Shown: piece after piece, positions 23,050 to 30,775 of the stretch
Layout: the number at the start of each line of letters is the position of its first letter
How positions within the stretch are numbered: position 1 is the first letter of the stretch
From: Plantactinospora mayteni
Lineage (GTDB): Bacteria; Actinomycetota; Actinomycetes; Mycobacteriales; Micromonosporaceae
NCBI RefSeq assembly: GCF_016862935.1
Contig: NZ_BONX01000026.1
Span: 233,801-297,800 of the forward strand
Length of the DNA: 64,000 bases
Direction of reading: 5' to 3'
Position numbers and translations under genes: made by a program
The notes under the pieces: generated by a model
What the model saw: only the letters and a program-made list of their open reading frames with translations
Told to the model about the DNA's origin: nothing
The model's database searches: none

Positions 23050-24108
23050 TCAGTGCGCTGCCTCGACCGGCTCCTTGTCGCCCCGCAGCGGGGCGCCCAC
23101 CGAGTGCAGATGCCGCAACGCCTGCCGGTACGAGTCGAAGAGCCCGGTCTCCTCGTACGGGATGCCCTGCTCGGCGCAGTACGCCGCGACGATCGGCTGG
23201 GCCCGGCGCAGGTTCACCCGGGGCATGCTCGGGAACAGGTGGTGCTCGATCTGGTAGTTGAGACCGCCCAGCGCGAAGTCGACGACTACCCCGCCCCGGA
23301 CGTTGCGCGAGGTCAGCACCTGCTTGCGCAGGAAGTCGAGGTCGTCTTCGGCGGTCATCACCGGCATGCCCTTGTGGTTGGGCGCGAACGAGCACCCCAT
23401 GTAGAGCCCCCACAGCCCCTGGTGGACGGCGAGGAAGACCAGCGCCTTCCCCGGTGAGAGCACCGTGAAGAGCGCACCCAGATAGCCGACCGCGTGCACG
23501 GCCAGCAGCAGCGCCTCGGAGCGGCGGTGCCGGATCGGCGTACCGTCGGTCAGCGCCCGGACGCTCGAGACGTGCAGCGCCAACCCCTCCAGCAGCAGCA
23601 TCGGGAAGAACAGGTACGCCTGCCGCTGTGCCAGCCACCGGCTGAAGCCCCGGGTGGCCTGGGCCTGCTCGTCGGTCCAGACCAGCGCGCCCGCCCCGAC
23701 GTCCGGATCGTCGTCCTCGTGGTTCGGGTTGGCGTGGTGCCGGTTGTGCTTGTCGATCCACCAGCCGTAGCTGAGCCCGACCGCCAGGTTGCCGGCCAGC
23801 AACCCGGCCACCTCGGCGGCCCGCCGGTGCCGGAACATCTGCCGGTGCCCGGCGTCGTGGCCGAGGAACGCGACCTGGGTGGTGGCACCGGCCAGGAACA
23901 CCGCCACCAGGATCTGCCACCACGAGTCGCCGACGACGGCGAAGGCGACCCAGCCGGCGACGAAGAGCCCGACGGTGAGCGCGATCCGGGCCACGTACCA
24001 GCCGGTGCGGCGTTCCATCAGGCCGGCCGCACTGATCCGCCGAGATAACCGTGAGTAATCACTTCCTCGACGCGTCTCCGGTTCGGGCGCGGCAGCGAGG
24101 ACCGCCAT
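23050..24108 (-). CDS. Membrane fatty acid desaturase (DesA3-like acyl-lipid desaturase)
   Basis: A 352-residue di-iron membrane enzyme introducing a double bond into acyl chains. The three histidine boxes are HDAGH (84-88), HNRHHANPNH (121-130) and QIEHH (286-290), with four hydrophobic spans between them (about 38-58, 62-80, 165-182, 200-235). There is no fused cytochrome b5, so an external ferredoxin or oxidoreductase is needed. ATG 24108 is chosen over ATG 24165 because GGGAG lies 8-10 nt upstream. Its transcription converges with the lipoprotein gene. It probably adjusts membrane fluidity. Confidence 0.92.
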   Translation of the reverse strand: MAVLAAAPEPETRRGSDYSRLSRRISAAGLMERRTGWYVARIALTVGLFVAGWVAFAVVGDSWWQILVAVFLAGATTQVAFLGHDAGHRQMFRHRRAAEVAGLLAGNLAVGLSYGWWIDKHNRHHANPNHEDDDPDVGAGALVWTDEQAQATRGFSRWLAQRQAYLFFPMLLLEGLALHVSSVRALTDGTPIRHRRSEALLLAVHAVGYLGALFTVLSPGKALVFLAVHQGLWGLYMGCSFAPNHKGMPVMTAEDDLDFLRKQVLTSRNVRGGVVVDFALGGLNYQIEHHLFPSMPRVNLRRAQPIVAAYCAEQGIPYEETGLFDSYRQALRHLHSVGAPLRGDKEPVEAAH

Positions 24109-24203
24109 TTGGTAGCTCCCAACGTCGCTTTCTCGCCACGCCGGTCGGCGGAGCGCTGATTTCAAGTCTCCGGAGGATACTTGCGGGCAGTAACCCCGAA
24201 AAC

Positions 24204-24217
24204 CCCCGTATCCGGGG
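24204..24217 (-). terminator. Short terminator-like hairpin
   Basis: CCCCG - TATC - CGGGG, 49 bp downstream of the stop of the giant membrane protein gene, in front of the desaturase gene. Confidence 0.4.
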
Positions 24218-24265
24218 TAGTGGTAGCACCACCGTCTGGTGCGGCCCGTGCGGTCGGGGCGGCCG

Positions 24266-27200
24266 TCAGCTCATCCGGTTGACCGCCGAGCGGATCCGGC
24301 GCAGGTCGCGGCGCCGCCGCTCGTACGTCATCGCCAGGCCGATCAGTGCGAACCCGCCGACGGCCAGGAAGATCCACCGGGGCAGCCGGTCCCACACGTC
24401 GACCACCTCCCGCAGCGCCAGTACGGCGAGGACGGCGCCGCCGAGCAGTACCGGGGCCTGGCGCCGCCACCGGGCACCGGCCAGTACCGCCAGCAGTGCA
24501 CCGGTGCCGAGCAGCAGCCGCCGCCACGGCTGGTCTCCGGCGACCACCACCGAGACCAGGCTCGGCAGCAGCGCGGCACCGAGCCCCGGGCCGTACGCCA
24601 CCCAACTGCTCAGCGCCGGCCAGGCCCGCAGCGCCAGCCAGCCGACCAGCAGCCCGAGCACCGCCGCCGGCAGGGTGTACGCCTCGACCAGCGCCACCCG
24701 GGCCGAGACGAGCAGCAGCCAGGCGGCGACCAGCTCGGCGCCTCCGGCCGCTGCCGCCCGGGCCCAGCGCGGCGCCACCGGCTCGGCCGGACGCAGGGCA
24801 CGCAGTCCCAGTGCCACGCCCCAGAGGGTGCAGACCGCCGCCGCGTACTGGATCTCGCCGGCCGTCAGCAGCAGCGCGATCCCGGCGGTCGCGTGGCTGG
24901 CCACCTCGACGGCGCCCGCCTCGGCCCGCCGGGCCGGCACCGCCGCACCCACCCCGACCCCGGGCGCCCTCCCCCCGACCGACCCGACCCCGACCGACCC
25001 GGCCCCGACCAGCCCGGTCCCGGATGCCCCCTCCCCGCGCGCCTCGATCCCGCGCGCCGCCTCGATCCCGAGCGCCTCGGTCGCGAGTGCCTCGGTCGCG
25101 AGTGTCCCGGTTGCGAGTGTCCCGGTTGCGAGTGCCCCGGTTGCGAGTGCCCCGGTTGCGATTGCCGCCTCGTCGAGCGGCTCAGCCTCGACGGGTGCGG
25201 GACGGGCAGTTCGCCAGCCGGCCAGGACCGTGCTGCCGGCCAGGGCCAGCGCGGCGACGCCCAGTACCACCAGTGCGGTGATCCGCAGCGGCAGGTCGGC
25301 GGCGACCGTGGCGGTGCCGGCCAGTGCCGCCGTGCCGGCGACGCCGGTCAGCCACCCCGCCACCCGGGCCGCCGGAGTGCGGCCGAGCGCACCGGCGGTC
25401 AGCCCGGCCGCGCCGACCAGCGCCAACCCGGCGAGCGTGCCGGACCTGGTCGGCAGCAGCCCGGCCAGGCCCGCCGCCCCGAACGCGACCCCCACCGGTA
25501 CCAGCCAGACCCGGCGGCCGGCGCCGCGCCGGAGCGCCACGGCGAGCGGGCCGGCCACCCCGGCGAGCAGGCTCAGCGCGGGCACGGTCGGCCAGGGCGC
25601 CCCGGCGGCGACCAGCCCGACCAGCGCCGTGCCGACCGCGAGCGGTGCCGCCACCAGCGCGGCGGCGTGCACCGTCCGCCGCCGGGCCCAGCCGGCGACC
25701 GCCGCCGACACGGTGAGCAGCAGCAGGGTCAGCGTGTCGGCGGCGTCCAGCCGCCAGTCGGCCGGGTCGACGCCGATCCCGGGCGGATACAACCCGACCC
25801 CGGCCGGCGGGCCCGACCAGATCCGGCCCAGCCAGTCGTACGGGGCGACGAGCACGGTCAGCACCGCCGGTACCGCCACCACGGCGGCCCGGACGAGCAG
25901 GATCGCCCCGGAGACCAGTGCCGGTACGGCGACCGGGGCCGGTACGGCGACGATCTGCCGCTCGGCGGTGTCGGTCGGGTGCGGCGGTCGGCCCCGGCCC
26001 GACAGCCACACGCCGAGGCTGAGCAGCAGCGCCCCGGCGGCGTACGGGCCGGCGGGTTCGCCGACGCCGGGCAGGCCGGGTGCCAGACCGACGGCCAGCG
26101 CGACGGTCGCCAGCGCCGCGTTGGCGTACGGCCGGTAGTGCGGCACCGCCCGACGCACCGGTACCATCCCGGCGGCGAGCAGTACCGCGCTGGCCAGCAC
26201 CGCCCGCGCCTGCCACCACGGCGGCACCCCGGCGGCGAAGAGTCCGAGTAGGACGGTCGCCGGAGCGGCGAGTACCGCCACCGAGAGCCCGGCGCCGCCC
26301 ACCACCCGCCGGAACGCCGGTACCGGCGATGTGCCAGAACTCTCCGACTCCGACTCCGGTCCCGGCTGCGGCTGCGGCTCTGGACCGGGGACGGTGGCGG
26401 GACGGAGTGCGGTCAGTGCGACCGCCACGCCGAGCAGTACGAGGGTGCCGAACACGGCGGCGGCACCGGCCGGTCGGGCCAGTCCGACCAGTACCGCCTG
26501 CCCGGCCAGCGGCACGGCGGCGACGGCCATCGGCAGCGCCGAGCGCCGGGGCCGGTTCGGCCCGGCAGCGGCCAGGGCGAGCGCGCCCGCCAGCACCAAA
26601 TCCAGGGCGGCGACGAGCCACCAGGGCAGGGCCAGCGCGGCCGGCACCGCCAGCAGCGTGAGCACCGTACCGGCCAGCAGGACCAGCGACCGGTCCCGCC
26701 GCCGGCCGAGCAGGACCAGCGCCACGGTGACCAGCAGCAGCGCCACCGGAAGCTGCCAGTCGAACGGCCCGGACCGCGCGGTCAGGTCCGCCCGCCAGGC
26801 GGGCTGCGAGCGCAGTACCACGGCCACCGCGACCACCAGCGCCATCGAGCCGGTCAGCACCGCCAGGGCGCCGGCCACGACCAGCCCGCCGGCCCGGGGA
26901 CCGACCCGGAGTCCGGCCGGCAGCAGCCGGGCGGTGGCCGTGATCGCGGCGGCGAGCAGCACGACGATCCCGGCGGCCGAGCCGAGCAGCGGCCACGATG
27001 TCTCGGCGGCGGCCCGGACCAGCGCCACCGCGAGGACCACGACGAAGACGACCGCCGCGCCGGCCCCGGCGGCGGTGCTGCGCAACCGGACGGCTCCGGC
27101 GATCGGCAGCAGGGCGGCCACCAGCAGCGGACCACCGGCGAGTACGGCCAGCGGACCGTCGGTGGTGACCACCGCCAGCGTGCCGCAGAGCGCCGAGGCG

Positions 27201-28168
27201 AGCCCGGCCACCCCGTACCCGACCCAGGCGACGGACCGGCGGACACCGCCCACCGGGTCCGCCGGTCCGTCGCCACCCCGCCCCCGGGTCATGGTGAGGT
27301 TGACCGCCGCCAGTCCGGCCAGCGCCAACGTCCAGCCGGCGGCGCCAAACCCCGCGTCGTAGGCGAGCAGCGGCACCACCGGCTGGGCCAGCAGCAGGCC
27401 GGCGAACGCGGGCGCGGCGAGTCGGGTCAGTCGGTGGTAACCCCCCGCCACCACCGCGCCGACCCCGAGCACCAGTGCCGCGTACCGGACCGCCGGCCAG
27501 CCGGCCACGCCGAACAGGTCCACGGTCCATCCGGCGTACCCGTCGAGCACCACCAGGAGCAGGCCGATCGCCGCGAACGTCTCGGCGGTGGCGGTCAGCC
27601 CGCGCCGCTGGGCGAGCAGTGGCGCGGCCAGGGCCAGCCCGGTCAGCGTGCCGAGGATCAACGCCCGGCCGCCGACCCCGACGGTGGCCCAGGCCACCAC
27701 CGTGAAGACGATCGCCGCCGTGCCGACCAGCAGCCCGCCGAGGATGAAGAGCACGTTCTGCACGGTCCGGGTGGAGGTCTCCGGGCGTACCGGTGCGGGA
27801 GCCGGCGGTGCCTGCGGCCCGGACGCGGCGATCACGGCCGGTCCGCCGGAACCGGCGGGCGGTGTGCCGGGAGCGGCGGGCGCCGGCACCCGGGCGGACG
27901 CGGCGGCGACCCGGACCTGCTCGGCCAGCGCGTCGCGGCGCCGCCGGAGCTGCCACAGTGCGGCGTCGAGACCGAGGTACGCCTGCCGGGCCCGCTCCAC
28001 CCGCCCGCCGAGCGCGGCGATCTCCACGCCGAGCCGGATCACCTCGGCGGCGGTCGGATCCGGAGCCCGGCCACAGCCCGGACATCCGGTCGCCAGGTCG
28101 GCACCGGCCCCGCAGACCGGGCACGGATACGCGTTCGCGGAAGCGGTCACGTCGCCATGCTCGGCCAC
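24266..28168 (-). CDS. Giant multispanning membrane protein with N-terminal zinc ribbon (SCO7613-like)
   Basis: A 1300-residue protein starting MAEHGDVTAS. An N-terminal zinc ribbon (CPVCG...CPGCG, about 16-33) and a coiled-coil helix (45-90) precede about thirty or more Ala/Leu/Val-rich membrane segments to the C-terminus, ending with basic RRRRDLRRIRSAVNRMS. This matches the SCO7613 C-terminal-domain family of actinomycete membrane proteins, of unknown function. Near residues 1005-1035 a slippage-prone LATGA/LATEA pentapeptide run is encoded by a 15-bp tandem repeat, then a Gly/Val-rich stretch. It is alone on its strand with gaps on both sides. A polymer or lipid-linked transport role is only a guess. 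Confidence 0.8.
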   Translation of the reverse strand: MAEHGDVTASANAYPCPVCGAGADLATGCPGCGRAPDPTAAEVIRLGVEIAALGGRVERARQAYLGLDAALWQLRRRRDALAEQVRVAAASARVPAPAAPGTPPAGSGGPAVIAASGPQAPPAPAPVRPETSTRTVQNVLFILGGLLVGTAAIVFTVVAWATVGVGGRALILGTLTGLALAAPLLAQRRGLTATAETFAAIGLLLVVLDGYAGWTVDLFGVAGWPAVRYAALVLGVGAVVAGGYHRLTRLAAPAFAGLLLAQPVVPLLAYDAGFGAAGWTLALAGLAAVNLTMTRGRGGDGPADPVGGVRRSVAWVGYGVAGLASALCGTLAVVTTDGPLAVLAGGPLLVAALLPIAGAVRLRSTAAGAGAAVVFVVVLAVALVRAAAETSWPLLGSAAGIVVLLAAAITATARLLPAGLRVGPRAGGLVVAGALAVLTGSMALVVAVAVVLRSQPAWRADLTARSGPFDWQLPVALLLVTVALVLLGRRRDRSLVLLAGTVLTLLAVPAALALPWWLVAALDLVLAGALALAAAGPNRPRRSALPMAVAAVPLAGQAVLVGLARPAGAAAVFGTLVLLGVAVALTALRPATVPGPEPQPQPGPESESESSGTSPVPAFRRVVGGAGLSVAVLAAPATVLLGLFAAGVPPWWQARAVLASAVLLAAGMVPVRRAVPHYRPYANAALATVALAVGLAPGLPGVGEPAGPYAAGALLLSLGVWLSGRGRPPHPTDTAERQIVAVPAPVAVPALVSGAILLVRAAVVAVPAVLTVLVAPYDWLGRIWSGPPAGVGLYPPGIGVDPADWRLDAADTLTLLLLTVSAAVAGWARRRTVHAAALVAAPLAVGTALVGLVAAGAPWPTVPALSLLAGVAGPLAVALRRGAGRRVWLVPVGVAFGAAGLAGLLPTRSGTLAGLALVGAAGLTAGALGRTPAARVAGWLTGVAGTAALAGTATVAADLPLRITALVVLGVAALALAGSTVLAGWRTARPAPVEAEPLDEAAIATGALATGALATGTLATGTLATEALATEALGIEAARGIEARGEGASGTGLVGAGSVGVGSVGGRAPGVGVGAAVPARRAEAGAVEVASHATAGIALLLTAGEIQYAAAVCTLWGVALGLRALRPAEPVAPRWARAAAAGGAELVAAWLLLVSARVALVEAYTLPAAVLGLLVGWLALRAWPALSSWVAYGPGLGAALLPSLVSVVVAGDQPWRRLLLGTGALLAVLAGARWRRQAPVLLGGAVLAVLALREVVDVWDRLPRWIFLAVGGFALIGLAMTYERRRRDLRRIRSAVNRMS
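25066..25170. repeat. 15-bp tandem repeat inside the giant membrane protein gene
   Basis: About seven units of the type TTGCGAGTGCCCCGG (25066, 25081, 25096, 25111, 25126, 25141, 25156), coding for LATGA/LATEA pentapeptides. The period keeps the reading frame. Confidence 0.85.
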
Positions 28169-28203
28169 CGCCGAGCCGGTTCACAGAGTGCGCGTACCTA
28201 TCC

Positions 28204-28237
28204 CGGTGCGGGTATCCCGACGGTGCGGGTATCCCGA
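28204..28237. repeat. 17-bp tandem duplication
   Basis: CGGTGCGGGTATCCCGA at 28204-28220 and 28221-28237, in the gap between cutA and the giant membrane protein gene. Confidence 0.75.
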
Positions 28238-28261
28238 CCGGGTCGGCCGGTCCGTACCCGG

Positions 28262-28582
28262 TCAGGGGCGGGTCTGCCCGTGCAGCCAGGTCGAGTACTC
28301 CGGGTTGCCGCCCTCCACCCAGGTCACCAGCACCTCCGGCACCTCGTACGGGTGCGCGGCCCGTACCTGGTCGACGAGGGCCTCCACCCGGTCCGGGGCG
28401 GTCTTGAAGACCACCGTCCACTCCCGGGTGGTCTCCATCCGCGACTCCCACCAGTAGGTGCTGTCCACCGGCCCGGTCACCTGCGCGCATGCCGCCAGCC
28501 GGCCGGCGACCGCGGCGGCGGCGAGCACGTCCGCGACCGCCCGCGCGTCCACCACGGTCGTCACGATGCAGATCTGGTCCAC
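28262..28582 (-). CDS. cutA: CutA1 divalent-cation tolerance protein
   Basis: A 106-residue trimeric ferredoxin-like protein. Conserved features: ICIVTTVVDARAVAD at the start, the YWWESRMETTREWTVVFKT strand pair, HPYEVPEVLVTWVEGGN and the closing YSTWL. GTG 28582 is preferred over ATG 28624: it avoids a 32-bp overlap with the acyltransferase gene, lies 8 bp past that stop, and an AGGG precedes it. CutA1 is linked to copper and other metal tolerance, though its exact action is unsettled. It is the third gene of the patatin-acyltransferase-cutA unit. Confidence 0.9.
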   Translation of the reverse strand: MDQICIVTTVVDARAVADVLAAAAVAGRLAACAQVTGPVDSTYWWESRMETTREWTVVFKTAPDRVEALVDQVRAAHPYEVPEVLVTWVEGGNPEYSTWLHGQTRP

Positions 28583-28592
28583 GCCGGGCACC

Positions 28593-29654
28593 CTACGCTG
28601 GATCGCCGCCGCCACGATGTGCATCGACCCATTCGTCGATCCGTGCCCACCAGTCGAAGAGCCAGTCGATCCGCTCCTGGCGCTCCTTCGGCACCTCGTC
28701 CGGCGGTACGGACCAGAACCGCATCACGATCCGCTTGTCCATCGGCAGTTCCCGCCACACGTCGGCGACGGTGAGCATCCGGTCCAGCCCGGTGTGCGCG
28801 ACGAAGATGACCCCGGCGTCGGGCGCGGCGTCCAGCGCGGCGAGCACCCCGCCGGGCTGCGGCGCGAGGACGTGCCGCATCGCCTCGGCCCGCTCCGCCA
28901 TCTCGTCCAGGCCACGGGCCCGGAGCAGGTCGATCGCGCGGCGCCGCCGCCGGGGCGTGAAGTTGCCGCCCTCGGGGAAGATCACGAAGGCGTCGTTCTC
29001 GTCGAGGTTGCGGGCGAGGTGGCCGATCTGCTCGATCAGCGTCTCCCGGGGCGGGCCGACCTGCTCGGTCGGGCCGACCCGGGCCTGCCGGCGGTGCCGG
29101 GGCGCGATGAACCGGTTGGGCAGCCGGTTGAGCAGTACGTCGACCGCCGGATCCCACTGGAGGGTGTCCTTCAGCACGATCCTCGGTTCCCGCTTGAACC
29201 AGTTGACCAGCGCGTGGATCAGGATGAACGAGTCACCCGGCCCGGCGTGCCGGCAGAGCACCAGCTCGGGGCGGCCGGGCAGCGCCGTGTCCGGGTCGGT
29301 GCCGACGACGTCGATGCGCAGCCGCAGCGTCCACCGGGCCTGCCAGAACAGCACGGTGAGAAACCATCCGGCGAGTACGTAGTGCGCGCGCTGGAAGGCC
29401 GGGGAGCGCTTGTACCAGCCGAAGCCGGAGCCGAGCCAGAGCCCGAACATCGCGACCAGCGCGGTGGCGTCCCAGACCAGGTAGACGATCCCGACCCAGA
29501 GCACCCGGAGCGGGCGCAGGTAGCCGGGGACGAGTGGCGAGGCCGCCGCGGCGATGATCAGCCAGACCGGCAGCGTCGTCACCACGAGTACGGCGAGCAG
29601 CACCGTCCCCGGAGCGAGTACGGCTCGCCGGACCCACCTCGGCGGCAACGGCAT
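28593..29654 (-). CDS. PlsC-type 1-acyl-glycerol-3-phosphate acyltransferase-like protein
   Basis: A 353-residue membrane-bound acyltransferase. Two or three hydrophobic spans (about 12-45, 55-85, 95-115) precede the PlsC domain. The catalytic His-x4-Asp box is CRHAGPGDSF, and the substrate-binding box is FPEGGNF. ATG 29652-29654 shares one base with the patatin stop (TGATG), indicating coupling. Family members acylate lysophosphatidate or related lysolipids. Next to a patatin lipase it suggests a membrane-lipid remodelling cycle of deacylation and reacylation, which is inference. Confidence 0.85.
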   Translation of the reverse strand: MPLPPRWVRRAVLAPGTVLLAVLVVTTLPVWLIIAAAASPLVPGYLRPLRVLWVGIVYLVWDATALVAMFGLWLGSGFGWYKRSPAFQRAHYVLAGWFLTVLFWQARWTLRLRIDVVGTDPDTALPGRPELVLCRHAGPGDSFILIHALVNWFKREPRIVLKDTLQWDPAVDVLLNRLPNRFIAPRHRRQARVGPTEQVGPPRETLIEQIGHLARNLDENDAFVIFPEGGNFTPRRRRRAIDLLRARGLDEMAERAEAMRHVLAPQPGGVLAALDAAPDAGVIFVAHTGLDRMLTVADVWRELPMDKRIVMRFWSVPPDEVPKERQERIDWLFDWWARIDEWVDAHRGGGDPA

Positions 29655-30490
29655 CAGCCGGCGCCCAGGTGTTCGCTGAGATAGCGCCGGGACGCCGTGT
29701 ACGCCCGGCTGATCCGCCGACCCACCGCCGCCATGTCCCGGTACGCCCACGGGGTGTCGTCCCGGGGGCCCAGCCCGCCGGTCGGCAGCACGTGCACGTC
29801 CACGTCGTCCGGCAGCGCCGCCATCTCCCGGGCGAACCGGTGCCGCCGAGCGATCTCGAAGGCCACCTGGGCGATCTCCCACGGTCGGCGGGGCGGGCTC
29901 AACGGCCGCTCGATCCGGCCGACCTGGAGCACGAAGATCTGCGTGGCGCCCGCTTGGACCGCCTCGCCGATCGGGATCGAGTTGACGATCCCGCCGTCGA
30001 CGAAGTGCTCACCGTCGATCCGGGCCGGCGGCAGCAGCCCGGGTACCGACGCCGAGGCGAGCACCGCCGGCACCAGCGGGCCGGTGCCGAACCAGTGCTC
30101 GGCGGCCCGCTCGATGCTCGCCGCACAGCACCGGAACGGCACCTTGAGATCCGCGAACGTGGTGTGCTCGCCGAGTTCGGCCTCCAGCAACCGGCGCAGC
30201 GGGCGCGGCGAGTGCAGGTGGGTCCGGGCGGCGAACCGGCGCAGTTGCCGGGCGATCGAGTCGCCGTACACCTCGCTCGCCTCGGGCGAGGCCCAGAGCC
30301 GGACCAGCCGGTCGGTGACCGCCTCGGACGGGTCGGCCGCGACCAGTGCGCCGTTCACCGCCCCGATCGAGGTGCCGAGCACCAGATCCGGGTGGATGCC
30401 GGCCCGGAACAGCGCCCGCAACATGCCGACCTCGACGGCGCCGAGCACGCCGCCACCGCCGAGTACGAACGCCACCGGACCGCTGACCAT
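29654..30490 (-). CDS. Patatin-like phospholipase
   Basis: A 278-residue Ser-Asp dyad lipid hydrolase. Visible: oxyanion-hole GGGGVLGAVEVGML (about 10-23), nucleophile elbow GTSIGAVNGALVA (Ser about 40), and the second catalytic Asp in FVDGGIVNSIPIG. ATG 30490 is preferred (AGGA 8 nt upstream); ATG 30499 would add three residues. Cytoplasmic or membrane-peripheral, with no signal peptide. It is the first gene of a three-gene unit with an acyltransferase and cutA, divergent from the Ser/Thr kinase gene. Confidence 0.9.
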   Translation of the reverse strand: MVSGPVAFVLGGGGVLGAVEVGMLRALFRAGIHPDLVLGTSIGAVNGALVAADPSEAVTDRLVRLWASPEASEVYGDSIARQLRRFAARTHLHSPRPLRRLLEAELGEHTTFADLKVPFRCCAASIERAAEHWFGTGPLVPAVLASASVPGLLPPARIDGEHFVDGGIVNSIPIGEAVQAGATQIFVLQVGRIERPLSPPRRPWEIAQVAFEIARRHRFAREMAALPDDVDVHVLPTGGLGPRDDTPWAYRDMAAVGRRISRAYTASRRYLSEHLGAG

Positions 30491-30687
30491 GCCGTTCATC
30501 CTGGCACGGGCCGCCCACCCCGAGCCGCCGGCCCGGGGTGGCCGCTGCCTGCGTCGACGACCGTTCGGCGCATCGGAGGTACCGTCCGTCGATGCGTGCG
30601 GCCGACCGTGGGTGGATGTGGTCACCCGTGGCGTTCCCGGACGGCATGTCGTGACAAACCTGGGTGTGTCCGGCTGTTGGTCCGTCG

Positions 30688-30693
30688 TTGACA
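30688..30693 (+). promoter_or_regulatory. Possible -35 element for the kinase gene
   Basis: A perfect TTGACA about 83 bp before the kinase start, in the divergent gap with the patatin gene. No convincing -10 hexamer sits 16-19 bp downstream, so this is weak. Confidence 0.25.
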
Positions 30694-30775
30694 GGAGGTA
30701 TCCGGTCACGGAGCCTGATACGACCCCCACACAGCCTGATGCGACCCCCGACTTTGCAGGCAGGTGCGACCGACA

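Noticed and set aside
24051..28774. Several open frames of 400-1100 codons overlapping the giant membrane protein gene
   Set aside because: Composition is repetitive Arg/Pro/Ala/Ser without motifs; the membrane protein frame shows a zinc ribbon and regular helices.
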